A DNA stretch of 64,000 nucleotides from Planctomycetota bacterium. GTDB taxonomy: Bacteria; Planctomycetota; UBA1135; GCA-002686595. The notes under the pieces are model-generated. The model saw nothing but the letters and a program-made list of their open reading frames with translations, searched no databases and was not told the origin of the DNA. A program made the translations under genes and the position numbers. The first letter of the stretch is position 1. Each line of letters opens with the position of its first letter. The stretch is from the NCBI GenBank assembly GCA_016795205.1, contig JAEUHZ010000013.1, positions 1 through 64,000 of the forward strand. Reading direction: 5' to 3'. This document shows, piece after piece, positions 62,849 to 64,000 of this stretch.

Positions 62849-64000
62849 TCAGCGAGCCCCGGCACGCGCCAGCGGCGCGAGCTCCGCGCCCGCCGCCGCA
62901 GTCCCCGGTCCTGTCACGGCACGGAAGACCCGTTCCATGTTGCCTCCCAGCACCTTGGCCACGTCCGCGAGCCCGAAGCCGCGCTCGACGAGCGCCTCCG
63001 CGATGCGACCGTAGCAGCCAGCGTCCTCGAGCCCCTGCGGCGTGCGACCGATCCCGTCGTAGTCCGATCCGAGTCCCACGTGATCGACGCCGGCCACGCT
63101 GCAGGCGTGCACGATGTGATCGACGACCACGCTCATCGGGAGTGGCTCCGCGTGCGCTTGCAGCCATTCCCCTTGCCGGAGGAAGACCTCCGTGTCGTTC
63201 GGACCCGCGATCGCTTGGAAGGCCGGCGACGCGCGCCAGCGTGCGTCCTCGCGCTGCGCCTCGTCCTTCAGGAACGCCGTGCAGAACACGATGCCCACGA
63301 CCCCGCCGTTCGCGGCCAAGGCGCGGAGCTGGTCGTCGGTCAGGTTGCGCTGGTGCGCGTGGAGTGCCTGGCAGCCCGAATGGCTGGCGATGACGGGTCG
63401 CGCCGTCGCTTCGAGCGCGTCGTAGAAGCTGCGCTCGCCGGCATGCGAGAGGTCGACGAGCATCCCGAGCTCGTTCATGCGCCGCACGACCGCCCGCCCG
63501 AACGGCGCGAGCCCGTCGGGCACCCCGGCGCCCGCGCCGGATTGGCAGGAGCGGATCCAGTCCAGGTGGTTGTTCCAGACGAGCGTGAGGACGCGCACGC
63601 CGTGCGCGAAGAAGCGCTCGAGGTCGCCGAGCGAGCCCTCCAGGCTGTGTCCGCCCTCGATGCCGGGGATTCCGGCGATGCGGCCTGAGGCGCGCGCCGC
63701 GTCGAGCAGCTCGCCGTTGCCGGCCCAGGCGATCTGGTCCGCGTGCTTCGAGGCCAGCGCGTGGAACTGCCCGAGCAGCGCCTGGGTCCGCCGTCGCGCG
63801 CCGCCCGGCCCTTCGGCGATGTGCTTGGGATCGACCCAGTTCACCAGCACGACCGCGCCGAGCCCGCCCGCGCGCCCGCGCACGAGGTCCAGGTGCCCGC
63901 GCGTGCGCGTGCCGAGGTCGTGGCCCAGGTCGAGTTGTCGCTGCAGGGAGTCGACGTGCGCGTCGAACACGGGCCGGCGCGCGAGCAGCGCGGTGAGTGC
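62849..64000 (-). CDS. Membrane dipeptidase, M19 family (partial)
   Basis: At least 384 residues; the frame stays open to the right edge (…LTALLARRPVFDAHVDSLQ), so the true start lies outside. A GTG at 63970 falls inside the conserved N-terminal VFDAHVD motif and is probably too late. Zinc ligands of the renal dipeptidase family: HxD in DAHVD, Glu in GIEGGHSL, His in LVDLSHAGE and ASHSGCQALH, and Asp in LGSDYDGI. Also NLTDDQLRALAANGGVVGI. Removes dipeptides, often with D-residues; may be periplasmic if a signal peptide lies beyond the edge. Confidence 0.92.
   Translation of the reverse strand, partial: ALTALLARRPVFDAHVDSLQRQLDLGHDLGTRTRGHLDLVRGRAGGLGAVVLVNWVDPKHIAEGPGGARRRTQALLGQFHALASKHADQIAWAGNGELLDAARASGRIAGIPGIEGGHSLEGSLGDLERFFAHGVRVLTLVWNNHLDWIRSCQSGAGAGVPDGLAPFGRAVVRRMNELGMLVDLSHAGERSFYDALEATARPVIASHSGCQALHAHQRNLTDDQLRALAANGGVVGIVFCTAFLKDEAQREDARWRASPAFQAIAGPNDTEVFLRQGEWLQAHAEPLPMSVVVDHIVHACSVAGVDHVGLGSDYDGIGRTPQGLEDAGCYGRIAEALVERGFGLADVAKVLGGNMERVFRAVTGPGTAAAGAELAPLARAGAR

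Overview
The window is GC-rich chromosomal DNA with dense, mostly co-oriented genes. It holds no insertion sequence, prophage or CRISPR array that I can see. A paired DUF1501/DUF1800 locus, a Ser/Thr kinase fused to a long TPR array, several TPR or carboxypeptidase-regulatory-like membrane proteins and a short ECF-type sigma factor suggest a high-GC member of the Planctomycetota. That assignment is inference from gene content; there is no rRNA here to confirm it.

Layout. 1-3143 (minus): an edge-truncated membrane-anchored protein, a decayed duplicate of part of rimO, and two secreted proteins of unknown function. 3456-12600 (minus): rimO, a subtilisin-like protease, then ftsK overlapping a second FtsK-like membrane protein that keeps the C-terminal gamma-type domain but has no motor. 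13121-19799 (plus): a tetR-regulated efflux operon in which the RND pump and its outer-membrane channel are one 1548-residue reading frame. 19988-24318 (plus): a tandem universal stress protein and a kinase-TPR protein. 24326-30673 (minus): a housekeeping run aroF-tpiA-secG-pyrE-yicC-gmk-coaC-(membrane protein)-coaB, with CoaBC split into two genes. 30807-34442 (plus): an HD phosphohydrolase, a carboxypeptidase-regulatory-like protein and a polytopic glycosyltransferase-like protein. 34584-42602 (minus): a complete kdp locus (two micro-ORFs including kdpF, then kdpABC and kdpDE) with a tandem repeat upstream that fits a KdpE box. 42787-49045: two more polytopic GT-C-like proteins flank a DUF2007 gene and etfBA. 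49068-50915 (plus): phhB, yceH and a voltage-gated sodium-channel-like protein. 50926-57812: XdhC-like protein, a two-domain flavoprotein resembling 2-aminobenzoyl-CoA monooxygenase/reductase, DUF1501/DUF1800, and an SPL-like radical SAM protein. 57828-64000 (minus): a hotdog thioesterase, tRNA-Val(CAC), a sigma factor, ligA, cdd, a DUF669-like gene and an edge-truncated membrane dipeptidase.

Two signals cut across genes. First, ten genes lacking a Shine-Dalgarno sequence, most at the head of a transcription unit, have a TANNNT hexamer 6-11 nt before the start codon, the arrangement expected for leaderless mRNAs. Second, strong GC hairpins without a U-tract recur within about 100 nt after stop codons and may act as terminators. 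The most unusual proteins are the RND-OMF fusion and the motorless FtsK-like protein.
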